From Planctomycetota bacterium (GTDB lineage: Bacteria; Planctomycetota; Phycisphaerae; Sedimentisphaerales; Anaerobacaceae), in contig JADFJC010000001.1 in the NCBI GenBank assembly GCA_022566315.1, positions 35,982 through 99,981 on the forward strand: DNA of 64,000 nt, written 5' to 3'. Below, piece after piece: positions 50,069 to 60,217 of the stretch (the stretch's first letter is position 1; each line of letters starts with the position of its first letter). The notes under the pieces are model-generated. The model ran no database searches and was not told the origin of the DNA. It saw only the letters and a program-made list of their open reading frames with translations. The translations under genes were made by a program, and so were the position numbers.

Positions 50069-50824
50069 ATGGTCAGATGTCCCGGACAAGACCAGAGATT
50101 TTGGAAACCGGAAGACATTTTTGAAGTGCAATGTCCCGGCTGCGGTGAAAGTGTAGAGTTTTTCAAGGATGAGCCGAAGCTAAAATGTCGCAAGTGCAAA
50201 CAAATGGTCATTAACCCAAAGATAGACCTCGGCTGCGCTGAATGGTGTCAATACGCCGAGCAGTGCCTGGGAGTTGACGTCGTAAAGAACTTGAAGGTTA
50301 TGCGGGATAAGCTAATAGAGGAAATGAAAAATGTTTTTGGCGAGGACCAGAAACGGATCGAGCATGCGCTTGCCGTCTTAGATTACGCCGAACGGATACA
50401 GAACGTCGAAGGCGGCGACCCGCTGATTGTCAGGGCAGCAGCGATTTTGCACGATATCGGAATTCACGAGGCCGAGCGCAAGTATAGCTCTTCGGCAGGC
50501 AAGTACCAGGAGATTGAAGGCCCGCCAATTGCCGAGGAGATTCTGAAAAGATTTGACATTTCGGCTGAAGCAGTAGAGCATATATGCAGGATTATCGCAA
50601 ACCATCACAGCGCAAAAGATATTGATACAACTGAGTTTCGGATTGTGTGGGATGCGGACTGGCTGGTAAATATCCCAGCGGATTTTCCCAGTGCACGCAA
50701 AGAGAAACTACAGGGGATTATTGATAAAACATTCAAAACCAAAGAAGGGCACAGGATAGCTGTGCAAACGCTATTAAATACCGATAGAATCAACTCTGGC
50801 GATGTGGAAGCGTATGTACCATAA
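50069..50824 (+). CDS. HD-domain phosphohydrolase with N-terminal zinc-ribbon-like segment
   Basis: 'CPGCGESVEFFKDEPKLKCRKCKQ' and 'AAAILHDIGIHEAE...HH' HD motif. Confidence 0.85.
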   Translation: MVRCPGQDQRFWKPEDIFEVQCPGCGESVEFFKDEPKLKCRKCKQMVINPKIDLGCAEWCQYAEQCLGVDVVKNLKVMRDKLIEEMKNVFGEDQKRIEHALAVLDYAERIQNVEGGDPLIVRAAAILHDIGIHEAERKYSSSAGKYQEIEGPPIAEEILKRFDISAEAVEHICRIIANHHSAKDIDTTEFRIVWDADWLVNIPADFPSARKEKLQGIIDKTFKTKEGHRIAVQTLLNTDRINSGDVEAYVP

Positions 50825-50878
50825 AGGATATTATAAGAAAATCTGAATGTTTAATGGTTTTACAAAAAGGAGTTAATT

Positions 50879-51253
50879 ATGGTTACGAGAAGAACATTTT
50901 TTGCGATTGCAGTGGCGGTTAGCTTGACTGGAATTGCCTTGCTGGGCTACGGCTGTAAAAAGTCCGGCCCAACTGCAAGTGCTGCGGAGTCTGTCGAGCT
51001 TTGTATGGAGTGCGGGCAGATAAAAGGTGGTGATTTGTGCTGTAAGCCGGGTCAGACCACGTGTGCCAGTTGCGGTCTTGTAAAAGGCTCGCCAGGCTGT
51101 TGTAATATTCCGGAAGGTGCGGAAAAAGCAGCGATTTGCACCAAGTGCGGCCAAATAAAGGGTACTGAGCTGTGCTGCAAGCCAAATCAGACTCTATGTG
51201 CCGATTGTGGTCTTGTAAAAGACTCGCCGGGCTGCTGCAAGTTACCTCAGTAA
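50879..51253 (+). CDS. Exported Cys-rich protein with two tandem 8-Cys repeats
   Basis: Hydrophobic signal then 'CMECGQIKGGDLCCKPGQTTCASCGLVKGSPGCC' and 'CTKCGQIKGTELCCKPNQTLCADCGLVKDSPGCC'. Confidence 0.75.
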   Translation: MVTRRTFFAIAVAVSLTGIALLGYGCKKSGPTASAAESVELCMECGQIKGGDLCCKPGQTTCASCGLVKGSPGCCNIPEGAEKAAICTKCGQIKGTELCCKPNQTLCADCGLVKDSPGCCKLPQ

Positions 51254-51405
51254 AAAAAAGCTGGAACCTGATAAGGTAAAGCTGAACAGCAGGGGATTTA
51301 AATTTGGCTGAAGAGGAAGGTGACAGGGAATGTCTATATTGAAATGGCCGGCTTTAGCACAAATCGGCTGACAAGTTGTAAGAGCCGGACAGGTTATTAC
51401 GCAGT

Positions 51406-53649
51406 ATGCCGGTTTCCGGGGCGCTGCTGAAAATTCAGGAGTATATAAACATGATTCAAAGAAGGTTTTATATCGCTCTCATTATTGTTGCCACGATGGG
51501 TCTGGTGGTTATAGGAGCATATATTATACCAGGAAAAAAGAAAATGTCAACTACAGCGGTTACGCACAAACATACAAATAAGCTCATCAACGAAAACAGT
51601 CCATATCTGCTGCAGCACGCACATAATCCGGTGGATTGGTATCCGTGGTCGGACGAGGCCTTTGAAATTGCCGCCAGGCAAGATAAACCCATCTTTCTTT
51701 CGATAGGTTACTCAACCTGTCACTGGTGTCACGTTATGGAGGATGAGAGTTTCACTAATGAGCATATCGCAGGGATAATGAACGAGCATTTTGTGTGCAT
51801 CAAAGTTGACAGAGAGCAGCGGCCGGACGTGGATGATATATATATGAGTGCGGTTCAGGTAATGACAGGCAGTGGGGGGTGGCCGTTGTCCGTATTTTTG
51901 ACACCTGATGGCAAGCCTTTTTACGGCGGTACGTATTTCCCACCAAAAGATTCGTTTGGTCGTCCAGGTTTCGAGCGGGTGCTTTTAGATATTGCCAATG
52001 CCTGGAAAAACCGACGTGCAGAATTACTTGAGTCGGCGGGTAATATCAGCGCAACATTGGAGGGGTTAGGCAGGCAGAGCAGCCAGGAAACCCTCTCGGT
52101 CGATATGTTGAAAGATGCAAAGTCCTATTTTGAGAATATTTATGACAGCACTTATGGCGGATTCGGGTCCGCTCCGAAGTTTCCGCAGCCGAGTAACCTT
52201 TCGATGTTATTGAGTTATTGGCACAGAACCCGGGACGACAAAGCACTGGCGATGGTTGAAAAAACGCTTAGTGCGATGGCAAAAGGGGGGATACATGACC
52301 ATCTCGGCGGCGGTTTTCATCGATATTCCACCGATTCACGCTGGCTTGTTCCACATTTTGAAAAGATGCTATACGACCAGGCGCTTTTGGGTAAAATTTA
52401 TATTCAGGCATATCAGGTGACAGGAAAAGAAAATTACGCGAAAGTCGCCAGGGATATTTTTGATTATGTGCTGCGTGATATGACGGATCCCAAAGGAGGG
52501 TTTTATAGCGCAGAGGACGCAGATAGTGAAGGAAAGGAGGGGTTGTTTTATGTCTGGGAGCCAAAGGAAATAAAGAAGATTTTGGGAGCGGAAAAGGCGG
52601 AAATTTTTAATGAATATTACGGTGTAACTAACAGCGGCAACTTCGAAGATGGCAAGAGCATTTTGAATGTTACTAAATCGGTAGAAGAATTGGCCATACA
52701 GTTCAAGAAAGACCGCAAGGTTATAGAGAATGTGTTGGCGCAGGGACGCTCTAAGCTTTTAGAACACCGGTCAAAGAGGATTCGGCCTCATCGAGATGAT
52801 AAGGTTATTGTCGGCTGGAATGGACTTATGATTTCCGCCCTTGCTTACGGTGGAGCTGCCTTGGAAGAGAAAAAGTATATTGGCGCTGCCGAAAAGGCTG
52901 CGGAATTTGTAATGACTTCTCTGCGAAGGAATGGCCGGTTGGCTCGATATTATCGCCAAACACAAGTGGTTGGACTCGGGTTTCTCGATGATTATGCATT
53001 TATGATAATGGGCCTGTTGGATTTGTATGAGGCGAGTTTTGACGGTCGCCGGCTTGCAGAGGCCGGAGAATTGGCTGAGCAAATGATAGAGCTGTTTGGT
53101 GATAAAAAAAGTGGAGCGTTTTACCTCACCGGTGAAGACGCCGAGCGATTGATTGTGCGCAGCAAGCCAAGCTATGACGGTGCTGTTCCCAACGGCAACT
53201 CTGTTGCAGCTTTCGTTTTGTTGAAACTTGGGCGATTGACAATGGACCAGCGATTTACTGACCGGGCAGAACAAACGCTCAATGCGTTTTCCGGGCGAAT
53301 CCAGCAGTCACCTGCATCATTGAGCGCTATGTTAATTGCAGTCGATTTTTGGATTGGCCCCACACAGGAGATAGTTATTGCCGGAGACCCCCGGCGAGAG
53401 GATACGAAAGAAATGTTAAAATTGATTCACAGCAAGTTTTTACCCAATGCGGTTGTTCTGTTTCACCAGACAGGTAAGGCCGGCGAGGCCATCGAGAAAA
53501 TAGTTCCATTTTTAGAGGTGCAGGTGGCAATAGGGGGCAAGGCGACCGCGTATGTTTGTGAGAATTATGTTTGTAAACAGCCGGTCAATGAAATAGGTGC
53601 TCTTCAAAAATTACTCTTGAATGAAATCGAGCATCAAAAGAAAAATTAA
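51406..53649 (+). CDS. DUF255 / YyaL-type thioredoxin-domain protein
   Basis: '[53 protein letters not shown]'. Confidence 0.93.
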   Translation: MPVSGALLKIQEYINMIQRRFYIALIIVATMGLVVIGAYIIPGKKKMSTTAVTHKHTNKLINENSPYLLQHAHNPVDWYPWSDEAFEIAARQDKPIFLSIGYSTCHWCHVMEDESFTNEHIAGIMNEHFVCIKVDREQRPDVDDIYMSAVQVMTGSGGWPLSVFLTPDGKPFYGGTYFPPKDSFGRPGFERVLLDIANAWKNRRAELLESAGNISATLEGLGRQSSQETLSVDMLKDAKSYFENIYDSTYGGFGSAPKFPQPSNLSMLLSYWHRTRDDKALAMVEKTLSAMAKGGIHDHLGGGFHRYSTDSRWLVPHFEKMLYDQALLGKIYIQAYQVTGKENYAKVARDIFDYVLRDMTDPKGGFYSAEDADSEGKEGLFYVWEPKEIKKILGAEKAEIFNEYYGVTNSGNFEDGKSILNVTKSVEELAIQFKKDRKVIENVLAQGRSKLLEHRSKRIRPHRDDKVIVGWNGLMISALAYGGAALEEKKYIGAAEKAAEFVMTSLRRNGRLARYYRQTQVVGLGFLDDYAFMIMGLLDLYEASFDGRRLAEAGELAEQMIELFGDKKSGAFYLTGEDAERLIVRSKPSYDGAVPNGNSVAAFVLLKLGRLTMDQRFTDRAEQTLNAFSGRIQQSPASLSAMLIAVDFWIGPTQEIVIAGDPRREDTKEMLKLIHSKFLPNAVVLFHQTGKAGEAIEKIVPFLEVQVAIGGKATAYVCENYVCKQPVNEIGALQKLLLNEIEHQKKN

Positions 53650-53695
53650 GCCCCAAGACATTGTGATAAAATGTTCAAAAACCCGAAAAAATCAT

Positions 53696-53717
53696 CAAAC
53701 AACTGTCGGGTTGTTTG
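53696..53717. promoter_or_regulatory. Inverted repeat between DUF255 gene and hcp
   Basis: CAAACAAC-tgtcgg-GTTGTTTG, 8-bp perfect arms. Confidence 0.4.
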
Positions 53718-53751
53718 TAAAAAGTTAAAGTAAAAAGAGCAATTGGAAAAA

Positions 53752-55050
53752 ATGAAAGGAAAAATTATGTTTTGCTATCAATGTGAACAAACAGCGGGTG
53801 GTACGGGATGTACCAAAGTCGGAGTTTGTGGCAAGGACGAAGACATTCAGAGCTTGCAGGATATGCTCATATTTGGGCTAAAAGGGATTGCCGCTTATGC
53901 CTATCATGCTCGTGAATTGGGGGAAAAAGATGAGCAGGTGGATGCGTTTATGCACGAGGCGATGTTTGCAACGCTAACGAATGTGGACTTTGATTTGAAT
54001 CGCTATCTTGAACTGGTGCTAAAAGCGGGCGAAATGAATCTGCGAGTGATGGAGATGCTTAACAATGCACATACATCCAGATTTGGTAATCCTGCTCCGG
54101 CGACAGTTCCGACCGGCACCAAGGCCGGACCGGGGATTGTTATTACAGGTCACGACCTGCTTGACCTTTATGAGCTGCTAAAACAGACTGAGGGTAAAGG
54201 CATTAACGTCTATACTCATGGCGAAATGCTGCCTGCTCACGGTTATCCGGAGTTCAGGAAGTTCAAGCATCTTGTGGGTAATTACGGGACTGCCTGGCAG
54301 AATCAGGAAAAGGAGTTTGAGGACTTCAGTGGCGCGATTTTAGTAACGACCAACTGCATTATGATTCCAAAAGACTCCTATAAGGACAGGCTCTTTACGT
54401 GTGGGATAGCCGGTGCTTCAGAGGTCAAACACCTTAAAAACAGAGATTTCAGCGAGGTGATTGACAAGGCCCTGTCCCAACCGCCGCTTTCGGAGAACCC
54501 CCAGGGAACGTTGAGTACCGGATTCCATTATACGGCTGTACTCGGCATGGCGGACAAAATTGTCGAAGCCGTAAAAGCAGGCAAGATTCGACATTTCTTC
54601 TTTATTGGCGGCTGTGACGGTGCTAAGCCGGGGCGAAATTACTTTACCGAACTCGCTGAGAAGGTCCCGGATGATTGCGTGATATTGACAGCGGCATGCG
54701 GAAAGTACCGGTTAAATGCACGTGATTATGGTGATATTGACGGAATTCCTCGTTTGATTGATACCGGGCAATGTAACGACTGCTATTCAGTCATCAAGAT
54801 TGCAACTGCGCTCGCCGAGGCTTTCGATTGCGGTGTAAACGATTTGCCTCTCTCACTCGTAGTCTCATGGTATGAGCAGAAGGCAGTGGCGATTCTGCTG
54901 ACGCTGCTGCATTTGGGGATAAAGAACATTCGGCTTGGGCCGAGCATGCCGGCGTTTATCAGTCCGAATGTTCTGAATGTGCTCGTAGAGAAGTTCAGCA
55001 TCAAGCCTATTGGCAATGTTGATGAAGATTTGGCTGAAATGCTGAGTTGA
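53752..55050 (+). CDS. hcp: Hybrid-cluster protein (hydroxylamine reductase), short class
   Basis: 'MFCYQCEQTAGGTGCTKVGVCGK', 'TNCIMIPKDSYKDRLFTCGIAGASEVKHL', 'FFIGGCDGAKPGRNYFTELAEKVP'. Confidence 0.95.
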   Translation: MKGKIMFCYQCEQTAGGTGCTKVGVCGKDEDIQSLQDMLIFGLKGIAAYAYHARELGEKDEQVDAFMHEAMFATLTNVDFDLNRYLELVLKAGEMNLRVMEMLNNAHTSRFGNPAPATVPTGTKAGPGIVITGHDLLDLYELLKQTEGKGINVYTHGEMLPAHGYPEFRKFKHLVGNYGTAWQNQEKEFEDFSGAILVTTNCIMIPKDSYKDRLFTCGIAGASEVKHLKNRDFSEVIDKALSQPPLSENPQGTLSTGFHYTAVLGMADKIVEAVKAGKIRHFFFIGGCDGAKPGRNYFTELAEKVPDDCVILTAACGKYRLNARDYGDIDGIPRLIDTGQCNDCYSVIKIATALAEAFDCGVNDLPLSLVVSWYEQKAVAILLTLLHLGIKNIRLGPSMPAFISPNVLNVLVEKFSIKPIGNVDEDLAEMLS

Positions 55051-55064
55051 TTCTCAGTGGGCTG

Positions 55065-56018
55065 GTGTTGGAGTTCAAGTTGAAACGGCGCAAAGTAATC
55101 GCTGAAATTGTAGATGCTGGAGATTGTCGGTATTTCAAGAAAGGCACAAAGTTTGTTCTTGGCGGGTTCACGCCCACGGGACTTTGTGACAGCGCATATA
55201 TAGTACTGTCCCGTGATGCTCGGGTTTTGCGTTATGGTGGGGCGCTGCCCTGGGCGAAGGAAGGGAAGGTATTGACGCGATGTCCAGACCCGCATGGAGC
55301 ATTATGGCAGTTAAAGCTGGCCAACGACTCAGATATTGAGGCAGCAACATCAGCAGCAGGCCAGAGACGCTACAGATATGGTAAGGCATCGAGTTGTGAT
55401 GAGGTTAGTGCCTGCCGTGGGATGGAGCGTAATTGTCCGTTCAGTCTTGTCGGGGACTCAGCGCTTAGTGAGAATATAAAGCAGGGGGTGAAAAACTCGG
55501 CCTGGCTTAGCACCGAGGCGAAGCGACAAAACAATGATATGAAACATTATTACCGACTCAAAGTCGCGTTGGCGGCGTGTCCAAATGCTTGTACTCAGCC
55601 ACAAGTAAAGGATATCGGTATCATAGCGAATGTGATGCCACGCCAGATTGGGTCGAGCTGTAACGGATGCGGGTGCTGTGAAGATGTATGCCAGGAAGAA
55701 GCGATAGCAGTTAGAGATGGTATGGCAGAATTGCTGCCGGAGCGGTGTGTTGGCTGTGGAGTGTGTGTCAGAGAGTGTCCACAGGAGGCAATTGAGTCGG
55801 ATGGAGTACGATATCGGATTTTAGTAGGGGGTACGATGGGAAGGCATCCGAGATGGGGGCAAGAGTTGTGTGTTGTGGATGGCTCCCATGTAGTTCAGGT
55901 GGTCGAGAGTTTTCTTGACAAGATCGCGCAGCAGGCCAAACCAGGTGAGCGCGTAGCAGATGTAGTCGAAAGGATTGAAGTAACCAGGTTGAGAAAGGAA
56001 ATTTTTCCTGATGTTTGA
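55065..56018 (+). CDS. Fusion protein: TIGR04076-like domain + sulfite/nitrite-reductase-like siroheme/4Fe-4S half-domain + 2x[4Fe-4S] ferredoxin
   Basis: N-term 'VIAEIVDAGDCRYFKKGTKFVLGGFTPTGLCDSAYIVLSRDARVLRYGGALPW'; 'ALAACPNACTQPQVKDIGI'; 'CNGCGCCEDVCQEEA...CVGCGVCVRECPQEA'. Non-ATG start, exact start uncertain. Confidence 0.72.
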   Translation: MLEFKLKRRKVIAEIVDAGDCRYFKKGTKFVLGGFTPTGLCDSAYIVLSRDARVLRYGGALPWAKEGKVLTRCPDPHGALWQLKLANDSDIEAATSAAGQRRYRYGKASSCDEVSACRGMERNCPFSLVGDSALSENIKQGVKNSAWLSTEAKRQNNDMKHYYRLKVALAACPNACTQPQVKDIGIIANVMPRQIGSSCNGCGCCEDVCQEEAIAVRDGMAELLPERCVGCGVCVRECPQEAIESDGVRYRILVGGTMGRHPRWGQELCVVDGSHVVQVVESFLDKIAQQAKPGERVADVVERIEVTRLRKEIFPDV

Positions 56019-57057
56019 TGAGAAGAAAGACAATCGTCAACTATCGACAGACGAACGACAAGGACTAAAAGAGCACTCAAACCGCCTGCGCTCTGTTATT
56101 CAAACAGGTTTTGTTGTTTTCTCCATTCTTCTTTGCCTTCAGTTCAGAAGTTTTGTGTTTTCCCTTACCGGGCCGGTTGATGCTCCAATCAAGGCTCGTC
56201 CGCCGGCTGTTGAAGCGTACCTGCCGATAAGCTCTTTGATGAGCCTGACATATTTGGTCAAGACGGGAGTAGCCAATCGGGTGCGTCCTGCGGGGCTGGT
56301 GATTTTTACTGTGACGTTGGTCTTGGCGTTGTTAATTCGGCGGGGTTTTTGCAGTTGGGTATGTCCGATCGGCACGGCAGCGGAATGGGCACATAAGACC
56401 GGCAAAAAACTGCTGGGACGAAACTTGTCGATGCCGAGGTGGCTTGACGTGATTCTGAGGTCGCTTAAATATGGACTGTTGGGGTTTTTTCTTTATTATA
56501 TCTTGCTGATGCCCATAGCGGCGCTTCGGGAGTTTATTTACGGGCCTTACAATCGTGTTGCGGATGTGAAGATGTATCTATTTTTCAGTAATATCAGCGT
56601 TACGGCACTGATTGTTATAGTGGTGCTGGGGCTTCTTTCGATGCTTTTTAAAAATTTCTTCTGCCGGTATCTGTGTCCTTATGGGGCGATGTTGGGTCTT
56701 TTTTCGGTATTGAGTCCAGTTGCGGTTCGGCGGGATGCGGACAAGTGTGTAGGTTGCGGTAAGTGTGGGCGGGTGTGCCCGAATCAGATACCTGTTGATA
56801 AAAAGAAAATAGTCCGCTCGGTGGAGTGCGCAGCCTGTTTTAGTTGTGTCGGAGTGTGCAGAGTTCCCGGGGCGATTGGAATGTCTCTGCCGGGTGGGAA
56901 GGTAAGAGTGTCGGTTGTTGCTTATGGGGTTATAATGGTTGCGGCATTTTTCTTTGCCGGCCAGGTGGGCCGGACACTCGACTACTGGCAGTCAGAAACG
57001 CCTGCCCAGACGTATAAGTTTCTTTACAACAGAATAACCGAGACAAGACACCCCTGA
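56011..57057 (+). CDS. Membrane polyferredoxin, NapH/CcoG/NosR-like
   Basis: Multiple TM, 'RRGFCSWVCPIGTAAEW', 'CRYLCPYGAMLGLFS', 'CVGCGKCGRVCP'. Confidence 0.85.
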   Translation: MFDEKKDNRQLSTDERQGLKEHSNRLRSVIQTGFVVFSILLCLQFRSFVFSLTGPVDAPIKARPPAVEAYLPISSLMSLTYLVKTGVANRVRPAGLVIFTVTLVLALLIRRGFCSWVCPIGTAAEWAHKTGKKLLGRNLSMPRWLDVILRSLKYGLLGFFLYYILLMPIAALREFIYGPYNRVADVKMYLFFSNISVTALIVIVVLGLLSMLFKNFFCRYLCPYGAMLGLFSVLSPVAVRRDADKCVGCGKCGRVCPNQIPVDKKKIVRSVECAACFSCVGVCRVPGAIGMSLPGGKVRVSVVAYGVIMVAAFFFAGQVGRTLDYWQSETPAQTYKFLYNRITETRHP

Positions 57058-57086
57058 TATCAGGCTGGTGAATCAAAAAGTTCAAA

Positions 57087-57827
57087 ATGAGGTATTTCGA
57101 GATGGTTCTGCGAAACATAGTAAAAATAGATGAGGAAAAATGTGACGGCTGTGGCCAGTGTGTGGACGCCTGTGCTGAAGGTGCTATAAAGATAGTTGAC
57201 GGCAAAGCCAAGCTGATCAGTGAAATTTATTGTGATGGTCTGGGGACGTGTATCGGGCACTGTCCCCAGGACGCTATAACCATTGAAAAGCAAGAATCTG
57301 CCGAATTTGATGAAGAAGCGACCAAAGCACATCTGGCTAAAGAAAAAGAGAGCCAGAAGCAAGCTGACTTTGTATGCCCGGGTATGATGGCTCAAAAGCT
57401 GCGAGAAAAAAGCCAGACCACAGATTCTACAGCCGAGGTTCCTTCACAGCTTAGCCAGTGGCCTGTTCAGTTGAAGCTGGTCTCCCCAGGCGCTCCATAT
57501 TTTGCCAATTCTGATTTGCTGTTAGTTGCGGATTGTGTGCCTTTTGCAATGGGCGATTTTCACAGCAAATTTTTGAAAGACCACAGTATCGTTATAGGTT
57601 GTCCGAAACTGGATGATGCTGAGTTTTATATCGAGAAGCTGGCAGCAATACTAAAAGCAAGTAAACTGAACAGCTTAACGGTTATCCATATGGAGGTGCC
57701 GTGCTGTTCAGGCCTTACTCAAATTGTGCGACAGGCTATTGCTAAAAACAAAATTGACATGAGCTTTGAAGATGTTACAATTGATTTGCAGGGTAACGTC
57801 AGTACAACTGAGATAATAAAAAGTTAG
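57087..57827 (+). CDS. 4Fe-4S ferredoxin-domain protein with CCSG-containing C-terminal domain
   Basis: 'CDGCGQCVDACAEGAIKI', 'CDGLGTCIGHCPQDAITI', 'EVPCCSGL'. Confidence 0.85.
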   Translation: MRYFEMVLRNIVKIDEEKCDGCGQCVDACAEGAIKIVDGKAKLISEIYCDGLGTCIGHCPQDAITIEKQESAEFDEEATKAHLAKEKESQKQADFVCPGMMAQKLREKSQTTDSTAEVPSQLSQWPVQLKLVSPGAPYFANSDLLLVADCVPFAMGDFHSKFLKDHSIVIGCPKLDDAEFYIEKLAAILKASKLNSLTVIHMEVPCCSGLTQIVRQAIAKNKIDMSFEDVTIDLQGNVSTTEIIKS

Positions 57828-57855
57828 CAGCCCATTTGAAAACAGGGTGTGAATA

Positions 57856-58884
57856 ATGGCTGATTTTGCCAAGTCGATAATCGTGGATTTTTGGAACACC
57901 GCAGCCGAGATGTCGCCATATCTATTGTTTGGCTTTTTCGTGGCGGGGATTCTTTCGGTGCTTGTATCACAACGCTTCGTAGAAAAACATCTGGGCGGCA
58001 GGGGGATATGGCCTTTGCTAAAGGCTTCACTTTTCGGGATTCCGCTGCCTTTGTGCTCGTGTGGTGTTATTCCGGTGTCAATGTCACTGCACAAGCATGG
58101 GGCAAGCAAAGGAGCCACAGTATCATTTTTGCTGTCCACCCCCCAAACCGGCATGGACAGTATCTTTGTAACCTTAAGCCTTCTCGGCCCTGTCTTTGCC
58201 GTTTTCAGGCCATTGGCGGCACTCGTTACCGGCCTTGTCGGAGGCGGTCTGGTTAATGTGTTTAACCAAAACCAGGAAGATGCGGACCGCCCACCGCCGG
58301 AATGTTCAGATGAGTGTTGCGCTGACGGTAAAAAGACCGGCAGAATTGCCAAAGGATTAAAATACGGCTTTATTACGCTGCCGCGCGATATTGGCAAGGC
58401 AATGCTGATAGGACTTATTATAGCTGCCTTTATTTCCGCTCTGGTACCGGATGGTTACTTTGCGGGGAAATTAGGCACCGGGATTTTCGCAATGCTGGTT
58501 ATGATGTTTTTGGGCATACCGGTTTATGTGTGCGCAACGGCCTCCGTGCCGATAGCAGCAGCGCTGATATTGAAAGGCCTAACGCCCGGCGCAGCGTTGG
58601 TCTTTCTTATGACCGGCCCGGCCACCAACGCCGCCTCATTCATAACCATCTGGAAAGCTTTGGGCAGGGCAACAGCAATTACATATCTGGCTACGGTGGC
58701 AGGGTGCGCATTGTTGGGCGGTCTCTTGCTTGACTATATTGCTTCCGGCATCGACATTGAAATAGCCACTCGACCAGGCTGGATGCTGCCAAATTTTGTT
58801 AAATACACATCGGCTGTAGTTCTATTGGCCATATTAGGTTTTGCTATCCTGGGCAAACGTAAAGCTATGCCTAACGAGCAATAG
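57856..58884 (+). CDS. Permease, SO_0444-type Cu/Zn efflux / ArsP-like family
   Basis: 'GIPLPLCSCGVIPVSMSLHKHGASKGATVSFLLSTPQTGMDS'. Confidence 0.85.
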   Translation: MADFAKSIIVDFWNTAAEMSPYLLFGFFVAGILSVLVSQRFVEKHLGGRGIWPLLKASLFGIPLPLCSCGVIPVSMSLHKHGASKGATVSFLLSTPQTGMDSIFVTLSLLGPVFAVFRPLAALVTGLVGGGLVNVFNQNQEDADRPPPECSDECCADGKKTGRIAKGLKYGFITLPRDIGKAMLIGLIIAAFISALVPDGYFAGKLGTGIFAMLVMMFLGIPVYVCATASVPIAAALILKGLTPGAALVFLMTGPATNAASFITIWKALGRATAITYLATVAGCALLGGLLLDYIASGIDIEIATRPGWMLPNFVKYTSAVVLLAILGFAILGKRKAMPNEQ

Positions 58885-59259
58885 AGGAAATTATGGTAAT
58901 CGGGGTGAGTGGACGATTTTAGAACTGCTGCATCCATCTATCCCGTTGCTCTCGATCTATCCGTAGTAGCATAACCTGTCCTACTCAAAAATTCGAACTT
59001 GTTTAATTGGTTCAAAGACCGCATTTTACAAGCACAAGAAGGCTTTTTGCATATCCTGTGCCAAAACGGGTAATCGCGTGGCACTCTACTCTTGATATAA
59101 TGCAGTTGGTCGAGTATAATAATATTCTGTGCAAAACAAATACCTTTCATAGTTGAAAAACCGTTGGTTGTGCGACCAATACGTTGATTGCTTCATCGGT
59201 AAAGCATAGAGTCAGGTATTAATACATCAGTTTGGAATTAATATATAAGGCAGTGAGGA

Positions 59260-60207
59260 ATGGTAAGAGTGCGTTGGCCAATTATAATAGGCCTGTTGAG
59301 CGTGTTCCTTATAGCATCGATAATATATCTGAGCCAAGTAGAGCATACCAGAGGCGAAAAGCGTATCAGTTTACAACCGTCTTTAACAGAGCCCGTTTCA
59401 CCTCCTCAGCAAACCGACAGATTGAGGATTGCTGTCGGCGCGATTATCTCACCGGCAAAATCGCTTACTTTTTACGAAGACATCTTCGATTATATTGGAG
59501 AGAAGCTCGGTCGCGGAGTGGAAATGGTCCAACGGAAGACATATGCCGAGGTGAACTTTCTGTTGAAAGAAAGGCGAATCGATGCAGCATTCGTTTGTTC
59601 GCGTCCCTACGTCGAGGGGCATCGCAATTTCGGGATGGAACTTCTTTGTGTTCCCGTGTGCTTCGGAAAAACCGAGTACTGTTCATATTTCATTGTTCAC
59701 AAGGATAGCACAATTCGATTGCTCGAAGACCTACGAGGCAAGCTCTTCGCATTTTCCGATCCTCTCTCCAACACGGGGACGCTCATTCCGACATATACCC
59801 TCGCCAAGATGGGAGAAACACCTGAGTCATTCTTCAGAAAGTATATCTTTACATATTCCCACGACAACTCAATCCGCTCGGTGGCTGAGAAATTTGTTGA
59901 CAGTGCCGCCGTGGACAGCCTGATTTGGGAGTATCTGAATATCAAGGAACCAGAATTGACAGCACAAACCAAAATTATCCGCAAATCCGCTTTTTGCGCT
60001 ATTCCGCCTGTGGTTGTTTCACCGGATATCGCGCCTGAGCTAAAGGAGAGACTTCGCTCTGCCTTTCTGAACATGCACAACGACCCCAGAGGCCGAAAGA
60101 TCCTCAAGAGAGTTCTGATTGACCGATTCACGGTGATTGAAGATAGTGCATACGACTCGATCCGTCAAATGGAAGCTTTTATGAAGGATTTTAGACCTCA
60201 GAAATAG
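59260..60207 (+). CDS. PhnD/SsuA/transferrin-type periplasmic substrate-binding protein
   Basis: 'LRIAVGAIISPAKSLTFYEDIFDYIGEKLGRGVEMVQRKTYAEVNFLLKERRIDAAFVCSRPYVEG'. Confidence 0.85.
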   Translation: MVRVRWPIIIGLLSVFLIASIIYLSQVEHTRGEKRISLQPSLTEPVSPPQQTDRLRIAVGAIISPAKSLTFYEDIFDYIGEKLGRGVEMVQRKTYAEVNFLLKERRIDAAFVCSRPYVEGHRNFGMELLCVPVCFGKTEYCSYFIVHKDSTIRLLEDLRGKLFAFSDPLSNTGTLIPTYTLAKMGETPESFFRKYIFTYSHDNSIRSVAEKFVDSAAVDSLIWEYLNIKEPELTAQTKIIRKSAFCAIPPVVVSPDIAPELKERLRSAFLNMHNDPRGRKILKRVLIDRFTVIEDSAYDSIRQMEAFMKDFRPQK

Positions 60208-60217
60208 GGAAATAACC

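Noticed and set aside
53661-53680. TTGTGATAAAATGTTCAAAA as a Rex operator before hcp
   Set aside because: Half-sites resemble TTGTGAA/TTCACAA but the 6-bp spacer does not match the usual 4-bp Rex site and both halves have mismatches.
57708-58397. 229-aa minus-strand ORF opposite the permease
   Set aside because: Antisense of a strong membrane-protein ORF, no domain recognisable.
59164-59179. TTGGT-tgtgcg-ACCAA inverted repeat upstream of the PhnD-like gene
   Set aside because: Arms only 5 bp and single occurrence; not strong enough to call an operator.
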